NCBI GenBank assembly: GCA_964448405.1
Contig: CAYUVW010000012.1
Span: 1-45,964 of the forward strand
Direction of reading: 5' to 3'
Length of the DNA: 45,964 nucleotides
DNA from: DAORHV01 sp964448405
Lineage (GTDB): Bacteria > Patescibacteriota > Gracilibacteria > Peribacterales > Peribacteraceae
Positions 38,566 through 45,964 of the stretch are shown one piece after another. The stretch's first letter is position 1; each line of letters opens with the position of its first letter. The notes beneath the pieces are model-generated. The model was not told the origin of the DNA and made no database searches. It saw only the letters and a list, made by a program, of their open reading frames with translations. Both the position numbers and the translations under genes were made by a program.

Positions 38566-38626
38566 TAACGTATTGTACAACTAAAGTGTTCAACGTACGA
38601 TTGCGGCAATTCTTCCCCGTTTCTTC

Positions 38627-39979
38627 ATGATTCGTTCGCGTTTTGCCGCAGCTGTAGCCACTATTTTGCTGTTACAGCCCTTAGCCGCGGGCGCTATGGG
38701 AATCTTCTCCGACGTTTCGGACGCGCACCCATTCCGCGATGAAGTGGAGTACCTGGTGCGTGCCGGAGTCGTGCATGGCAACCCGGATGGCAAGTACTAC
38801 CCCGATCGCACGGTCAATCGCGCCGAATTCCTGAAAATGGCATACCTTGCCGCAGGACGAACACCCAAGGCAATTTACGCCGGTTGCTTCTCCGATGTCG
38901 CACGCGGCAGTTGGTACGAGGTCTACGTCTGCGATGCCGCAGCACGCGAGAACGGATTCGTGCAGGGCTACCCCGATAAAACCTTCAAGCCCGGTAATCC
39001 GGTGAATCGTATCGAGGCACTCAAAATGGCGTTCTTGGTCATGGGCTTGGATGTTCCGAATCTTACGGAGTTCGACAAAGACGTGATTAAATTCGTCGAT
39101 ATCTCCACATCCGCGTGGTATTCCAAGTATCTGAGTGCCGGTTACATGAACGGCATTTTGCCTATTCACGGCATAGAAGGGACACGATTCTGGCCAGAGA
39201 AAGAACTGACGCGCGGCGAGGCCGCCGCAATCATTGCAGGTGCAATGCAGGCGTTGTCTGAGCAGAAGGCCAAGCAATCATCCAGCAGCGTCGCCGCAGC
39301 CGCTTCCAGTAGCAGCAGCAGTGCCGGCGCAGAGTCCTTCATCATCAAGAACGTTGTCTTCCCCTTCAGCGAAGAAGGTCAATTCACCCAGAAGAAGCCC
39401 ATTGCGTACATGTTCGATATGAAAGATGCCAAGACCGTCATGACGATCAACGTCGGCATTACCGGTTTCTATGCCTCGGATGTCAGTTGCCGCTTGTACC
39501 TGTTGGATGAAGAAGGCTTTACGACCGAGTACTACCTTGGCATGCAGGACCCCAAGACATGCAGCCTGACTGCGGCAATCGGCCCGGGAAAATATCAGCT
39601 GCAAATTCAGCCCACCGTTGCAAATGCCTACTATTCGGTCGCCGCGTTCAAGCAGGCCGCTACTGACGGCAACGACGGCTTCATGGAGTCGATTCCGCTG
39701 ACGCAGAATAAGACGAAGACCGCGACGCTGGAGCCAAATGAATTTGCCGACTGGTACACGTTCACACTCGATAAGCCTGCCTCGGTAAGCGTAGATGCCA
39801 CCAGCAGCGAACCGGTGACGTGCCTTATTTACACCCCGAAGGAGTTCGATCAGTTCGGTTTTGCTGGACCGGAGTGCGACGCCAAGCCGTACGAACTGAC
39901 CGAAGGAACCTACACCATCGGTATTACGCGCAAGCATGGTATGAGCAAGCGCCTGACGTACGTGTTGCAGTGGCGCTAA
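38627..39979 (+). CDS. Surface protein with SLH repeats and beta-rich C-terminal domains
   Basis: 450 aa, exported. Signal peptide 1-23 (RFAAAVATILLLQPLAAGA). Three SLH repeats at about 26-75, 86-140 and 155-210 (IFSDVSDAHPFRDEVEYLV; FLKMAYLAAG; RGEAAAIIAGAMQ). A serine-rich linker lies at 216-235. Two beta-sandwich-like domains follow, about 236-340 and 345-450; ATLEPNEFADWYTFTLDKPA in the second resembles bacterial pre-peptidase C-terminal (PPC) domains. Cysteine pairs (GCFSD/VCDAA; SCRLY/TCSL; TCLIY/ECDA) suggest disulfides. The N-terminal layout matches the SLH-cupredoxin protein at 18592, so the two share an anchoring plan. A strong terminator follows. Confidence 0.88.
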   Translation: MIRSRFAAAVATILLLQPLAAGAMGIFSDVSDAHPFRDEVEYLVRAGVVHGNPDGKYYPDRTVNRAEFLKMAYLAAGRTPKAIYAGCFSDVARGSWYEVYVCDAAARENGFVQGYPDKTFKPGNPVNRIEALKMAFLVMGLDVPNLTEFDKDVIKFVDISTSAWYSKYLSAGYMNGILPIHGIEGTRFWPEKELTRGEAAAIIAGAMQALSEQKAKQSSSSVAAAASSSSSSAGAESFIIKNVVFPFSEEGQFTQKKPIAYMFDMKDAKTVMTINVGITGFYASDVSCRLYLLDEEGFTTEYYLGMQDPKTCSLTAAIGPGKYQLQIQPTVANAYYSVAAFKQAATDGNDGFMESIPLTQNKTKTATLEPNEFADWYTFTLDKPASVSVDATSSEPVTCLIYTPKEFDQFGFAGPECDAKPYELTEGTYTIGITRKHGMSKRLTYVLQWR

Positions 39980-39996
39980 TCCAGAGCGAAAACCAA

Positions 39997-40023
39997 GGGC
40001 GGCCACACGGTCGCCCTTTTTTT
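39997..40023 (+). terminator. Rho-independent terminator after the second SLH gene
   Basis: GGGCGGCC-ACAC-GGTCGCCC, an 8-bp stem with one G-T pair, followed by TTTTTTT. Confidence 0.93.
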
Positions 40024-40070
40024 GTATGTGCAGCGCATCTCCGTGCGGTTCGTGGTAGAATAACGCTCTC

Positions 40071-41282
40071 ATGAAAGCATCCTTCTCCCGCATTACCGAT
40101 GCCGTGGACGCCCTGCGTGCCGGAGGCTTTGTGATTGTTGTCGACGATGAAGACCGCGAGAACGAGGGCGACCTTGTATTGGCCGCACAGCATGTTAACG
40201 CCGAGAAGCTGGCCTTCACCATCCGTCATACCGGCGGCGTGGTGTGCCTGGCACTCAGTAATGAAATCGCCGATCAGCTGCAGTTGCCGTCCATGGTGGA
40301 CAGCAATACCAGCAAGCGCGGTACGTCATTCACCGTGACCATAGAGGCAGCCGAAGGCGTGGATACCGGCATCTCGGCCGCCGATCGCGCACATACCATT
40401 CTTACCGCCATTCATCCGGGCGCCAAACCCACCGATCTGTCGCGCCCGGGTCACGTGTTCCCGCTGCGCGCCGAAGACGGCGGCGTGCTGTGGCGCACCG
40501 GCCATACCGAGGCGTCGGTGGATTTGTGTCGATTGGCCGGCTTGCGGGCCGGTGCGGTCATCAGCGAGTTGATGCACGACGACGGCACCATGATGCGATT
40601 GCCTGCACTCACGGAGTTCGCTGCAACGCACAAGATTCCGCTCATTACGGTGGGGGAATTGGTGGCGTACCGTCGCCAGACCGAAACGCTCATTCGCAAA
40701 GAGGCATCTACCGTGCTGGAGACAGAAACCGGCGAGTGGACCATCGTGGTCTACAACGACTTGTTGCATCGCAAAGAGCACATCGCCATGGTGAAGGGGA
40801 AGATCACTCCGGATTCTCCCACGCTCGTCCGCATGCACTCAGAATGCATTACCGGCGACGTCTTCGCGTCACTGCACTGCGATTGCGGCGGTCAGTTGCA
40901 CAAGGCCATGAAGCTGATTCAAGAGGAGGGAAAGGGTGTCATCGTGTACTTGCGCCAGGAAGGTCGCGGCATTGGCATTACCAATAAAATCCGTGCCTAC
41001 GAATTGCAGCACCTGGGTATGGACACCGTGGAGGCAAACCGCGCACTCGGCTTGCCCGACGACCTGCGTGAATACGGTATCGGCGCGCAGATTCTCCGTG
41101 ACGTCGGCGTGGGCAAGATGCGACTCCTGACGAACAACCCAAAAAAAATCGTCGGTCTGGACGGCTACGGCTTGTGCATAGAGGAGCAGGTGCCGCTCGA
41201 AATTGTTCCAACCAGCGAGAAGCAGAAGAAGTACCTGAAAACGAAGCGGGAGAAGATGGAGCACCGCATTCACGGTGTGTAA
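40071..41282 (+). CDS. ribBA: Bifunctional DHBP synthase / GTP cyclohydrolase II
   Basis: Supplies both precursors of riboflavin: dihydroxybutanone phosphate from ribulose-5-phosphate, and the pyrimidine from GTP. 403 aa. The RibB half (about 1-200) contains DDEDRENEGDL, SKRGTSFTVTIEA, RPGHVFPLRA, RTGHTEASVDLC and ELMHDDGTMMRL. The RibA half (about 205-400) contains HSECITGDVFASLHCDCGGQL, whose three Cys bind zinc, RQEGRGIGITNKIRAY, the catalytic Tyr/Arg region and LLTNNPKKI. ATG 40071 is preceded by TAGAAT ending 9 bases upstream. It is separate from ribE-ribH by the SLH gene, whose terminator lies between them. It is convergent with the next gene, stops 12 bases apart. Confidence 0.97.
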   Translation: MKASFSRITDAVDALRAGGFVIVVDDEDRENEGDLVLAAQHVNAEKLAFTIRHTGGVVCLALSNEIADQLQLPSMVDSNTSKRGTSFTVTIEAAEGVDTGISAADRAHTILTAIHPGAKPTDLSRPGHVFPLRAEDGGVLWRTGHTEASVDLCRLAGLRAGAVISELMHDDGTMMRLPALTEFAATHKIPLITVGELVAYRRQTETLIRKEASTVLETETGEWTIVVYNDLLHRKEHIAMVKGKITPDSPTLVRMHSECITGDVFASLHCDCGGQLHKAMKLIQEEGKGVIVYLRQEGRGIGITNKIRAYELQHLGMDTVEANRALGLPDDLREYGIGAQILRDVGVGKMRLLTNNPKKIVGLDGYGLCIEEQVPLEIVPTSEKQKKYLKTKREKMEHRIHGV

Positions 41283-41294
41283 TCCGGTCGGTGT

Positions 41295-42899
41295 TCACAT
41301 GGCTTTTCCATGGACTCCTATCGTTGTCTTCGGCGGCTCCACATGCTTCGAATTGACACGTTGAATGAGTTTGCACATACCTTGACGCTTGCCGAATTCG
41401 GGTAGCACGTTGATGAATTGTGTCGTATTCATTCGTGCAATCGCGGAGCGTTGCCCCGGCTGGTAGAAGGCAAGACGGTCGCTCTGCATTGCTATCTCGC
41501 CTATGCGTAACGGTTGGCAGGTAATACGTTCGGGTACCACCGCATATTCATATTTCCCCGTTGCAATTTGCTGTTCCAGCATTGCATTCAACACCGTGAG
41601 AAGAAACACGGTGAACTCACGCAGAGATGCATCCTCCTGCTCCCAAAATTGCACCAACCCCATTTGGCTCTGAAATGGACTTCCGGTGTTTGGGTTTTTA
41701 TACTCGTACGATTCCAATGCCTCGACTTTGGCATAGCGATACACGCCATGCAGCAGCAGCGCAGGCAAATTTGTAATCAGTTCAGCTGCCTTTTGCCTGG
41801 GAATGATGAGTGACATCACTTCCTGAAATCCTGTCCGCAGTCCTGCTTGAAAATGCTGGAAGTTCATTGCTGCCAAGGTGTCTTTGTGGACAGCGGTCGG
41901 CGCTCCGGGCAAGCGCAAAGAAAGGTCGCACATTCTCTGAAAATGCATGCGCACGGCCGGGTCCATTCGGACGTCTTTCGAGAGCCCGTGGAAGACCAGA
42001 TAGCCCAAACTTTCGCGTGTTTCGGCAAGTGCCAACTCTTCGACATCTTCGTGTCGTACATCCAGTCTGCTTGTGAGAGGCTTCACGGTCGTGTCGCCGT
42101 CACGTACCGCTCGTACGTTTTCAAGAAATGCATGTGTACCCTTTATCACGGACTGAGTCCCTTTGCCTTCGCGCTTCCCGAGCAGATTGACGATGACCAC
42201 CGCCCGGCGTTGTGTTTTGAGCGCGCGCAAAATATTGAGTGTATTTTCTGAATACGGTCCGGTGAAGTCCAAAATCACAATGCGAGGAGGCTCCCGCTGG
42301 AACTCTGGCGTTTGTATGAGCGCTTGCAAATCGCCATCGTGGAAACGCGTGCCTAGCCGCTCGGCATTTTCCCGTGCTTTCGGAATGAGCAGCGGATTAT
42401 TTTCCACACCCAACACTCGGTGACGGGGTATGCCGAGGGGATCGTAGATGTCACGCACTTCCAACCAGTCTTCGGCGCAGAAGTGCAGTACATTCGCGGT
42501 CGCGAGTTCTTCCGGGGTCAATGCATCGGCAATGAATTTCCGGTACGTGAACCGCGCCTCCTGCTTCTCGGGATAGTCATACTCAGTTTTTTGCCGCAAT
42601 GCGGGAGCGGCAGGAGTCACGCTTACAACGTCAGGCGCTGCAGGGGGCGCCGGAATATCAGGTGTATCCTTTTCATCCACCATTGCGGTTTTTCGCAGTG
42701 CGAGCGTGTTATCGGCGCTTTTTTTCCATGCACCCGTCGCTGTGATTTGCGATAGCGAGCACCGGTATCGTTGCGCCAATTCCACGCGTAATGCCTTCAG
42801 TCGTTGTGCCGTTGCTCCATTTGCCACGGATTCCGCCAAGGCATTGCGTATTTCGTCTTTTTCCACGGCAGAAAGCTCTCGTTTTTGCGATTCGTTCAT
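41295..42899 (-). CDS. Unknown protein with a methyltransferase-like Rossmann domain
   Basis: 534 aa, no signal peptide or membrane span. Residues 15-60 look like a helix-turn-helix or small helical DNA-binding unit (GATAQRLKALRVELAQRYRC). A Pro/Ala-rich linker (75-105) follows. Residues 125-245 resemble a class I methyltransferase fold: TANVLHFCAEDWLEVRDIYD (strand 1), HRVLGVENNPLLIPKARENA (strand 2 with acidic end), GTRFHDGDLQAL, then RIVILDFTGPYSENT (strand 4), but the GxGxG loop is absent. The last 290 residues match nothing I know. ATG 42899 lies 7 bases after TATAAA. It could modify nucleic acid; that is a guess. It is divergent from the sensor kinase gene. Confidence 0.65.
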   Translation of the reverse strand: MNESQKRELSAVEKDEIRNALAESVANGATAQRLKALRVELAQRYRCSLSQITATGAWKKSADNTLALRKTAMVDEKDTPDIPAPPAAPDVVSVTPAAPALRQKTEYDYPEKQEARFTYRKFIADALTPEELATANVLHFCAEDWLEVRDIYDPLGIPRHRVLGVENNPLLIPKARENAERLGTRFHDGDLQALIQTPEFQREPPRIVILDFTGPYSENTLNILRALKTQRRAVVIVNLLGKREGKGTQSVIKGTHAFLENVRAVRDGDTTVKPLTSRLDVRHEDVEELALAETRESLGYLVFHGLSKDVRMDPAVRMHFQRMCDLSLRLPGAPTAVHKDTLAAMNFQHFQAGLRTGFQEVMSLIIPRQKAAELITNLPALLLHGVYRYAKVEALESYEYKNPNTGSPFQSQMGLVQFWEQEDASLREFTVFLLTVLNAMLEQQIATGKYEYAVVPERITCQPLRIGEIAMQSDRLAFYQPGQRSAIARMNTTQFINVLPEFGKRQGMCKLIQRVNSKHVEPPKTTIGVHGKAM

Positions 42900-42906
42900 A
42901 CTGTAG

Positions 42907-42935
42907 TTTATACAATATAATTGTAAATGTGTCTA
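42907..42935 (-). promoter_or_regulatory. Promoter of the methyltransferase-like gene
   Basis: On the minus strand TAGACA (42930-42935), 17 bases, TATAAA (42907-42912), then 7 bases to the ATG at 42899. Confidence 0.65.
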
Positions 42936-42957
42936 TTTTTGCACTGCAGTTCAAAAA

Positions 42958-42986
42958 TTGCCATAAACACGAATTTCTTGTATAAT
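42958..42986 (+). promoter_or_regulatory. Promoter of the sensor kinase gene
   Basis: TTGCCA (42958-42963), 17 bases, TATAAT (42981-42986), with TG just before the -10. The start codon at 43010 is 23 bases further. Confidence 0.75.
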
Positions 42987-43009
42987 AGAACAAATAAACA
43001 CCGTATTTC

Positions 43010-44431
43010 ATGGCGAACACTGCTTCCACTGTACGAGCCAAAAAGACCCTACGGTTCTTTCTGCCGGCGTTGTTGGTATTCATCGTGACACTCGCCATTG
43101 GCGTGGGTCTTTTCTTGCATACGAATCGTGTCATGCGCGAGAAAATGCAGCAGGAAATGGTGACATCGGCAACGCTTGCCGCCATGCAGATTCCGGTCGG
43201 GGATTTGGCATTGATCACCGAGCCTGCCGATGCCTCGAAAACGGTCTTTCGAACCATTGCAGCCCGCCTGAACGTTATTCGCGATTCCGTGCCGAATGCA
43301 CGCTACGTGTACATCTTCCGTCGCACGAACGATCCGCACCAAGTGCAGTTCGTCGTGGATGCAGATGCCATTTTATCGGACAGCGCTCTGGATTTAGATC
43401 GCAATGGCATTGTGGATACCGATGAACACGCGGGCTTGCCCGGCGAGCCGTACGACGTCTCCGGTCAGCCGGAGTTGCAGGGTCCGGCATTCGATCAGCC
43501 GATGATCTCGCCGGTCTATACCGATGAATGGGGTGATTTGATCAGTGCCTTTGCGCCGATCGGCAGTGCGGATGTTCGTGGACACTATGTGTTAGGAATC
43601 GATATGAACGCGCGCGAGTTCGTTCGTCTTTCTCAAAGCGTGTTTTCGCCAGCCGCACTCATGCTCATCGCGTTCGTGGCGATGCTTGTTGCGGCCTACC
43701 TTGCGCTCTACATGTGGCGCCGCAAGGTCGCGGAAGAGCGACGTATTATCTCCATTCGCACGAATGTGGTGCGATTGGCCATGCACCAACTTGGTGCGCC
43801 GTTGGCGAGCATGCAGTGGTGGCTTTCCATTCTTCGCGAGCAAGAAGACACACCTCTTTCTGCAGACAAGGCCGACGCATTCGAAAATCTGAATGTCGCC
43901 TTGAAGCGCTCTCAGGACCTGCTTGCGACCCTGCATCGTGCCAGCAGTTCGGCAGATGCCAGCCTGAGCAATGTCGAGGGCACTGCGTCTGTGCAAGAGG
44001 TTTGCGAGCAAGTGAGGGCCGATGCGCAGCCCAGTCTTATGGCAAAAAAGCAGATGCTCACCATGGATCTGGGTGCGCCTGTTGCGGTGCGCCTACAGCC
44101 GGAGTTGCTGAAAGGAGTACTGCAAGAACTCGTGAGGAACGCGATTGATTATTCGCCGGACAACACATCGATTTTGGTGCGCTGCACGTCGGACAAAAAC
44201 GGCGTGACGGTGACGGTATCCGACAGTGGTTGCGGAATTTCGAGCGGCGAACTGCCGTTGATTTTCGGCGAGTTCCACCGTGGCAGCAATGCCATGAAGT
44301 ACAAACCTGTCGGTAACGGATTGGGCTTGTTCGTCTGCAAGAACATCATCGAGGCCGCCGGTGGGCACATTGGCGTTTCGAGCGAAATCGGCAGCGGTAC
44401 GACAGTGCGCTTTACGTTGCCACAGGCGTAA
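43010..44431 (+). CDS. Membrane sensor histidine kinase
   Basis: 473 aa. First membrane span about 15-36, an external sensor domain about 37-211, second span about 213-235. The cytoplasmic part has a dimerisation helix with phospho-acceptor H259 (RLAMHQLGAPLASMQWW) and an ATPase domain: N-box ELVRNAIDYSPDN, G1 VSDSGCGIS, F-box FGEFHRG, G2 GNGLGLFVCKNI. The sensor domain contains D-L-D-R-N-G-I-V-D-T-D-E (128-139), an exact EF-hand-type calcium loop pattern, followed by GLPGEPYDV as in Cache-like sensors. No response regulator is next to it, so it is an orphan in this window. It has a good promoter and an AT-rich divergent region upstream. Confidence 0.92.
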   Translation: MANTASTVRAKKTLRFFLPALLVFIVTLAIGVGLFLHTNRVMREKMQQEMVTSATLAAMQIPVGDLALITEPADASKTVFRTIAARLNVIRDSVPNARYVYIFRRTNDPHQVQFVVDADAILSDSALDLDRNGIVDTDEHAGLPGEPYDVSGQPELQGPAFDQPMISPVYTDEWGDLISAFAPIGSADVRGHYVLGIDMNAREFVRLSQSVFSPAALMLIAFVAMLVAAYLALYMWRRKVAEERRIISIRTNVVRLAMHQLGAPLASMQWWLSILREQEDTPLSADKADAFENLNVALKRSQDLLATLHRASSSADASLSNVEGTASVQEVCEQVRADAQPSLMAKKQMLTMDLGAPVAVRLQPELLKGVLQELVRNAIDYSPDNTSILVRCTSDKNGVTVTVSDSGCGISSGELPLIFGEFHRGSNAMKYKPVGNGLGLFVCKNIIEAAGGHIGVSSEIGSGTTVRFTLPQA

Positions 44432-44453
44432 CACCACAGTCAGATGCGGTATA

Positions 44454-44483
44454 TTGACATATTTTGAAAGTAATCAATAATAT
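44454..44483 (+). promoter_or_regulatory. Putative promoter of the CHAD-CYTH gene
   Basis: TTGACA (44454-44459) with AATAAT (44476-44481, 16-base spacer) or TAATAT (44478-44483, 18-base spacer). The possible TTG start at 44490 lies 6-8 bases downstream. Confidence 0.55.
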
Positions 44484-44489
44484 CGGGCC

Positions 44490-45860
44490 TTGAAAAAAAT
44501 GCCGACCGCCCCGCTCCGGCTGCATCAATTGCCAGTGTTCCTGAATGGAGAACCGGTTGAATTGCCGATGATGGTGCAGGCTGTCTTGGCACAGGTGCGC
44601 GAGAGTGTGCTGGCATCCGAGGCTGCACCCGATGACGACGTGATGTTTCACGGCGTGCGGACCGACATCGTCACGCTCCGCAGTTTGCTGCGCATGGGTA
44701 CCGATGCCGACGGCCTTCCGAAACATTTTCGCCGCGCTGCCGAGCGCATTGGCGCATACAAAGACGCGCCCGTCGACACCAAGCCCAAAAAGCGCGGTGC
44801 CATGCGCGAAAAAGCGATGAAGAGCATTGGTCGACTGGAGGCCGAGGCCGATGAGTTGTCCGCATCGCTGACCTTCGATCCGGCTGTCATTTGCTATGCG
44901 CGCGTAGAGCATGAGCGGCTGCGCATCCTGCATGCGCTGTTGCGTGAAGACCTTTCGTTCGATCGCTTCCACGATCTCCGCAACAAGGGTTTCCGCCGAA
45001 TCTTCCACGTACTGAAGGGTATTCGTTTGGCGCGGCAGGCAGCCGACGCCGAATTACAGCCTGGATTCCTTGAACTGAACGCGCAGCTGAAGGCCGCCAA
45101 CCAGTCACTCGGCGGATTGCACGATTTCACCATTCGAGAAACATCGGGCGAGCATCCCGAGGCCGACATCGACTGGAAGCGTCGACGCGTGGCGATGCAT
45201 GAAGCATTGCGCACGAAAATCCGCGACGCGCTCGGGGGACTGGAATTCACCTACGGAGGCCCCGAGATGGGCGGCATTTTGTCCATCGAAAGCACGTCGA
45301 AGACCGAGCGCGAAACCAAATTTCTGGATATCGATGCCGATGTGATCCTGCGCCGCCTGCACGAACTGGGTGCGACTGAGAAATACAACGGCCGGATTGT
45401 GGCGCAGTACTATGACTACGACGATAACACTCTACGCGACAAGGGTCGTTCCTGGCGCTTGCGCCATAAGCTTGCGACGGACGAAGTCGCACTGACGGCC
45501 AAAGAGAAACTGAGCGACAAGCACGGCGTGCGCGTCTGCATGGAGCATGAAATCGACGTCATCCAGCATGGGCCGGCGCAATACCTGCAGATGCAGAAAC
45601 TGCTGCTGGGCTTGGGTCTCGAGTGCTACCGCGACGTGGACAAGCACCGCCATGCATTCACGCTGCCCGGCGGCGTGTCCATCGACATTGACCGGCTTGT
45701 GCATAAGGGCAGGCAGCGTAAGCCGTTGCTGGAAATCGAAGCCGATACCGATGAGCAGATTGCTGCGGTCGCCGCATTGCTCGGCCTGAGCATGGAGGAC
45801 GCTAAAGCCTGGTCCACGCGCAAATTGCTGAAACACTACGACAAAGAGGACGAGGAATAA
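44490..45860 (+). CDS. CHAD-CYTH domain protein (inorganic polyphosphate/triphosphate enzyme candidate)
   Basis: 456 aa if the TTG at 44490 is used (MKKMPTAPLR); ATG 44499 gives 453. The N-terminal half (about 28-245) is CHAD-like, an all-helical polyphosphate-binding fold: VMFHGVRTDIVTLRSLLRM (51-69) and FHDLRNKGFRRIFHVLKGIR (160-179), each with the conserved His and basic residues. The C-terminal half (about 262-450) is a CYTH/triphosphate-tunnel domain: E-R-E-T-K (273-277, the ExExK motif), RDKGRSWRLRH, LTAKEK, MEHEIDV, SIDIDRL and LLEIEAD. Expected chemistry is hydrolysis of a triphosphate or polyphosphate with Mg. In most proteins that combine them, CYTH comes first; here the order is reversed. 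Confidence 0.85.
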   Translation: MKKMPTAPLRLHQLPVFLNGEPVELPMMVQAVLAQVRESVLASEAAPDDDVMFHGVRTDIVTLRSLLRMGTDADGLPKHFRRAAERIGAYKDAPVDTKPKKRGAMREKAMKSIGRLEAEADELSASLTFDPAVICYARVEHERLRILHALLREDLSFDRFHDLRNKGFRRIFHVLKGIRLARQAADAELQPGFLELNAQLKAANQSLGGLHDFTIRETSGEHPEADIDWKRRRVAMHEALRTKIRDALGGLEFTYGGPEMGGILSIESTSKTERETKFLDIDADVILRRLHELGATEKYNGRIVAQYYDYDDNTLRDKGRSWRLRHKLATDEVALTAKEKLSDKHGVRVCMEHEIDVIQHGPAQYLQMQKLLLGLGLECYRDVDKHRHAFTLPGGVSIDIDRLVHKGRQRKPLLEIEADTDEQIAAVAALLGLSMEDAKAWSTRKLLKHYDKEDEE

Positions 45861-45885
45861 TTTGGAGCTTCTTTTGACGAGTGTC

Positions 45886-45962
45886 TGGTGCCCCCGGCAG
45901 GACTCGAACCTGCGACCCTCTGGTTCGAAGCCAGATGCTCTAATCCACTGAGCTACAGGGGC
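45886..45962 (-). tRNA. tRNA-Arg (anticodon UCG)
   Basis: Complete cloverleaf on the minus strand, 77 nt with an encoded CCA (45886-45888). Acceptor GCCCCTG/CGGGGGC with discriminator A; D-stem GCTC/GAGC; anticodon stem TCTGG/CCAGA with loop CTTCGAA, anticodon TCG, reading CGA (and by wobble other CGN) codons; five-base variable region; T-stem GCAGG/CCTGC with loop TTCGAGT. It is convergent with the CHAD-CYTH gene, 25 bases away. Confidence 0.97.
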
Positions 45963-45964
45963 AC

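Noticed and set aside
1..45964. CRISPR array, insertion sequence or prophage
   Set aside because: No regularly spaced repeats, no transposase or integrase motifs and no phage structural genes were found.
1..45964. UGA recoding (Gracilibacteria/SR1-type code)
   Set aside because: TGA ends several genes at conserved C-termini and in ATGA overlaps, and no gene contains an in-frame TGA in a conserved region.

Overview
The window is a gene-dense, GC-rich bacterial chromosome segment with 33 ordinary protein genes, three very short leader-peptide genes and one tRNA. I see no transposase, phage gene or CRISPR array. TGA is used as a normal stop (for example aroB, tyrA, pheA leader junctions), so the standard bacterial code applies. 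Signal-peptide proteins with SLH repeats and poly-serine linkers, few Shine-Dalgarno sequences, compact operons and a type-2 isoleucyl-tRNA synthetase fit a Candidate Phyla Radiation (Patescibacteria) organism, perhaps Peregrinibacteria. That placement is inference only.

Left part (1-25,100): mostly single genes in alternating orientation. A small membrane protein comes first. Next is ileS (minus), whose product carries two complete histidine-phosphatase domains spliced into the synthetase. Then come an M20-type peptidase, two unknown proteins, and a long RelA/SpoT homologue (RSH) fused to a multi-span DMT/EamA-like membrane domain. These are followed by a Nudix hydrolase, a thioredoxin-fold protein, a YaeI/YkuE-like phosphoesterase, an exported protein, uvrA, a mitochondrial-type (Tam41/Mmp37) CDP-diacylglycerol synthase homologue, an SLH protein with a cupredoxin-like tail, clpB under a CIRCE operator, acylphosphatase with a degenerate neighbour, and a GT-C-like membrane protein.

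Middle (25,125-35,431): a tight operon encodes the whole route from PEP and erythrose-4-phosphate to prephenate products: DAHP synthase, aroB, aroA-aroK fusion, aroD-aroE fusion, aroC, chorismate mutase, tyrA, pheA. The aroB / aroA-aroK / aroD-aroE part has exactly the domain order of the eukaryotic AROM pentafunctional protein. An AspC/TyrB-like aminotransferase lies 0.7 kb downstream and would finish Phe and Tyr. A Phe-rich leader peptide with attenuator-like RNA precedes the operon.

Right part (33,537-45,964): a Cys-rich leader peptide with a textbook attenuator precedes an unknown 123-aa protein. A Met-rich leader peptide with a terminator precedes a methionine S-methyltransferase-like gene and a homocysteine S-methyltransferase gene, a possible S-methylmethionine cycle. 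Then follow ribE, ribH, a second SLH protein, ribBA, an unknown methyltransferase-like protein, an orphan sensor kinase, a CHAD-CYTH protein and tRNA-Arg(UCG).

The most striking discovery is the set of three leader peptides (Phe, Cys, Met) within 10.4 kb. All three have the same promoter geometry: a TTGAC-type -35, a 16-base spacer, a -10, then exactly 7 bases to the start codon. Their transcripts should therefore begin at the start codon (leaderless). Several ordinary genes (ileS, the gene at 42,899, the gene at 23,223 and others) show the same short -10-to-start distance. No gap without a gene exceeds 300 bases.
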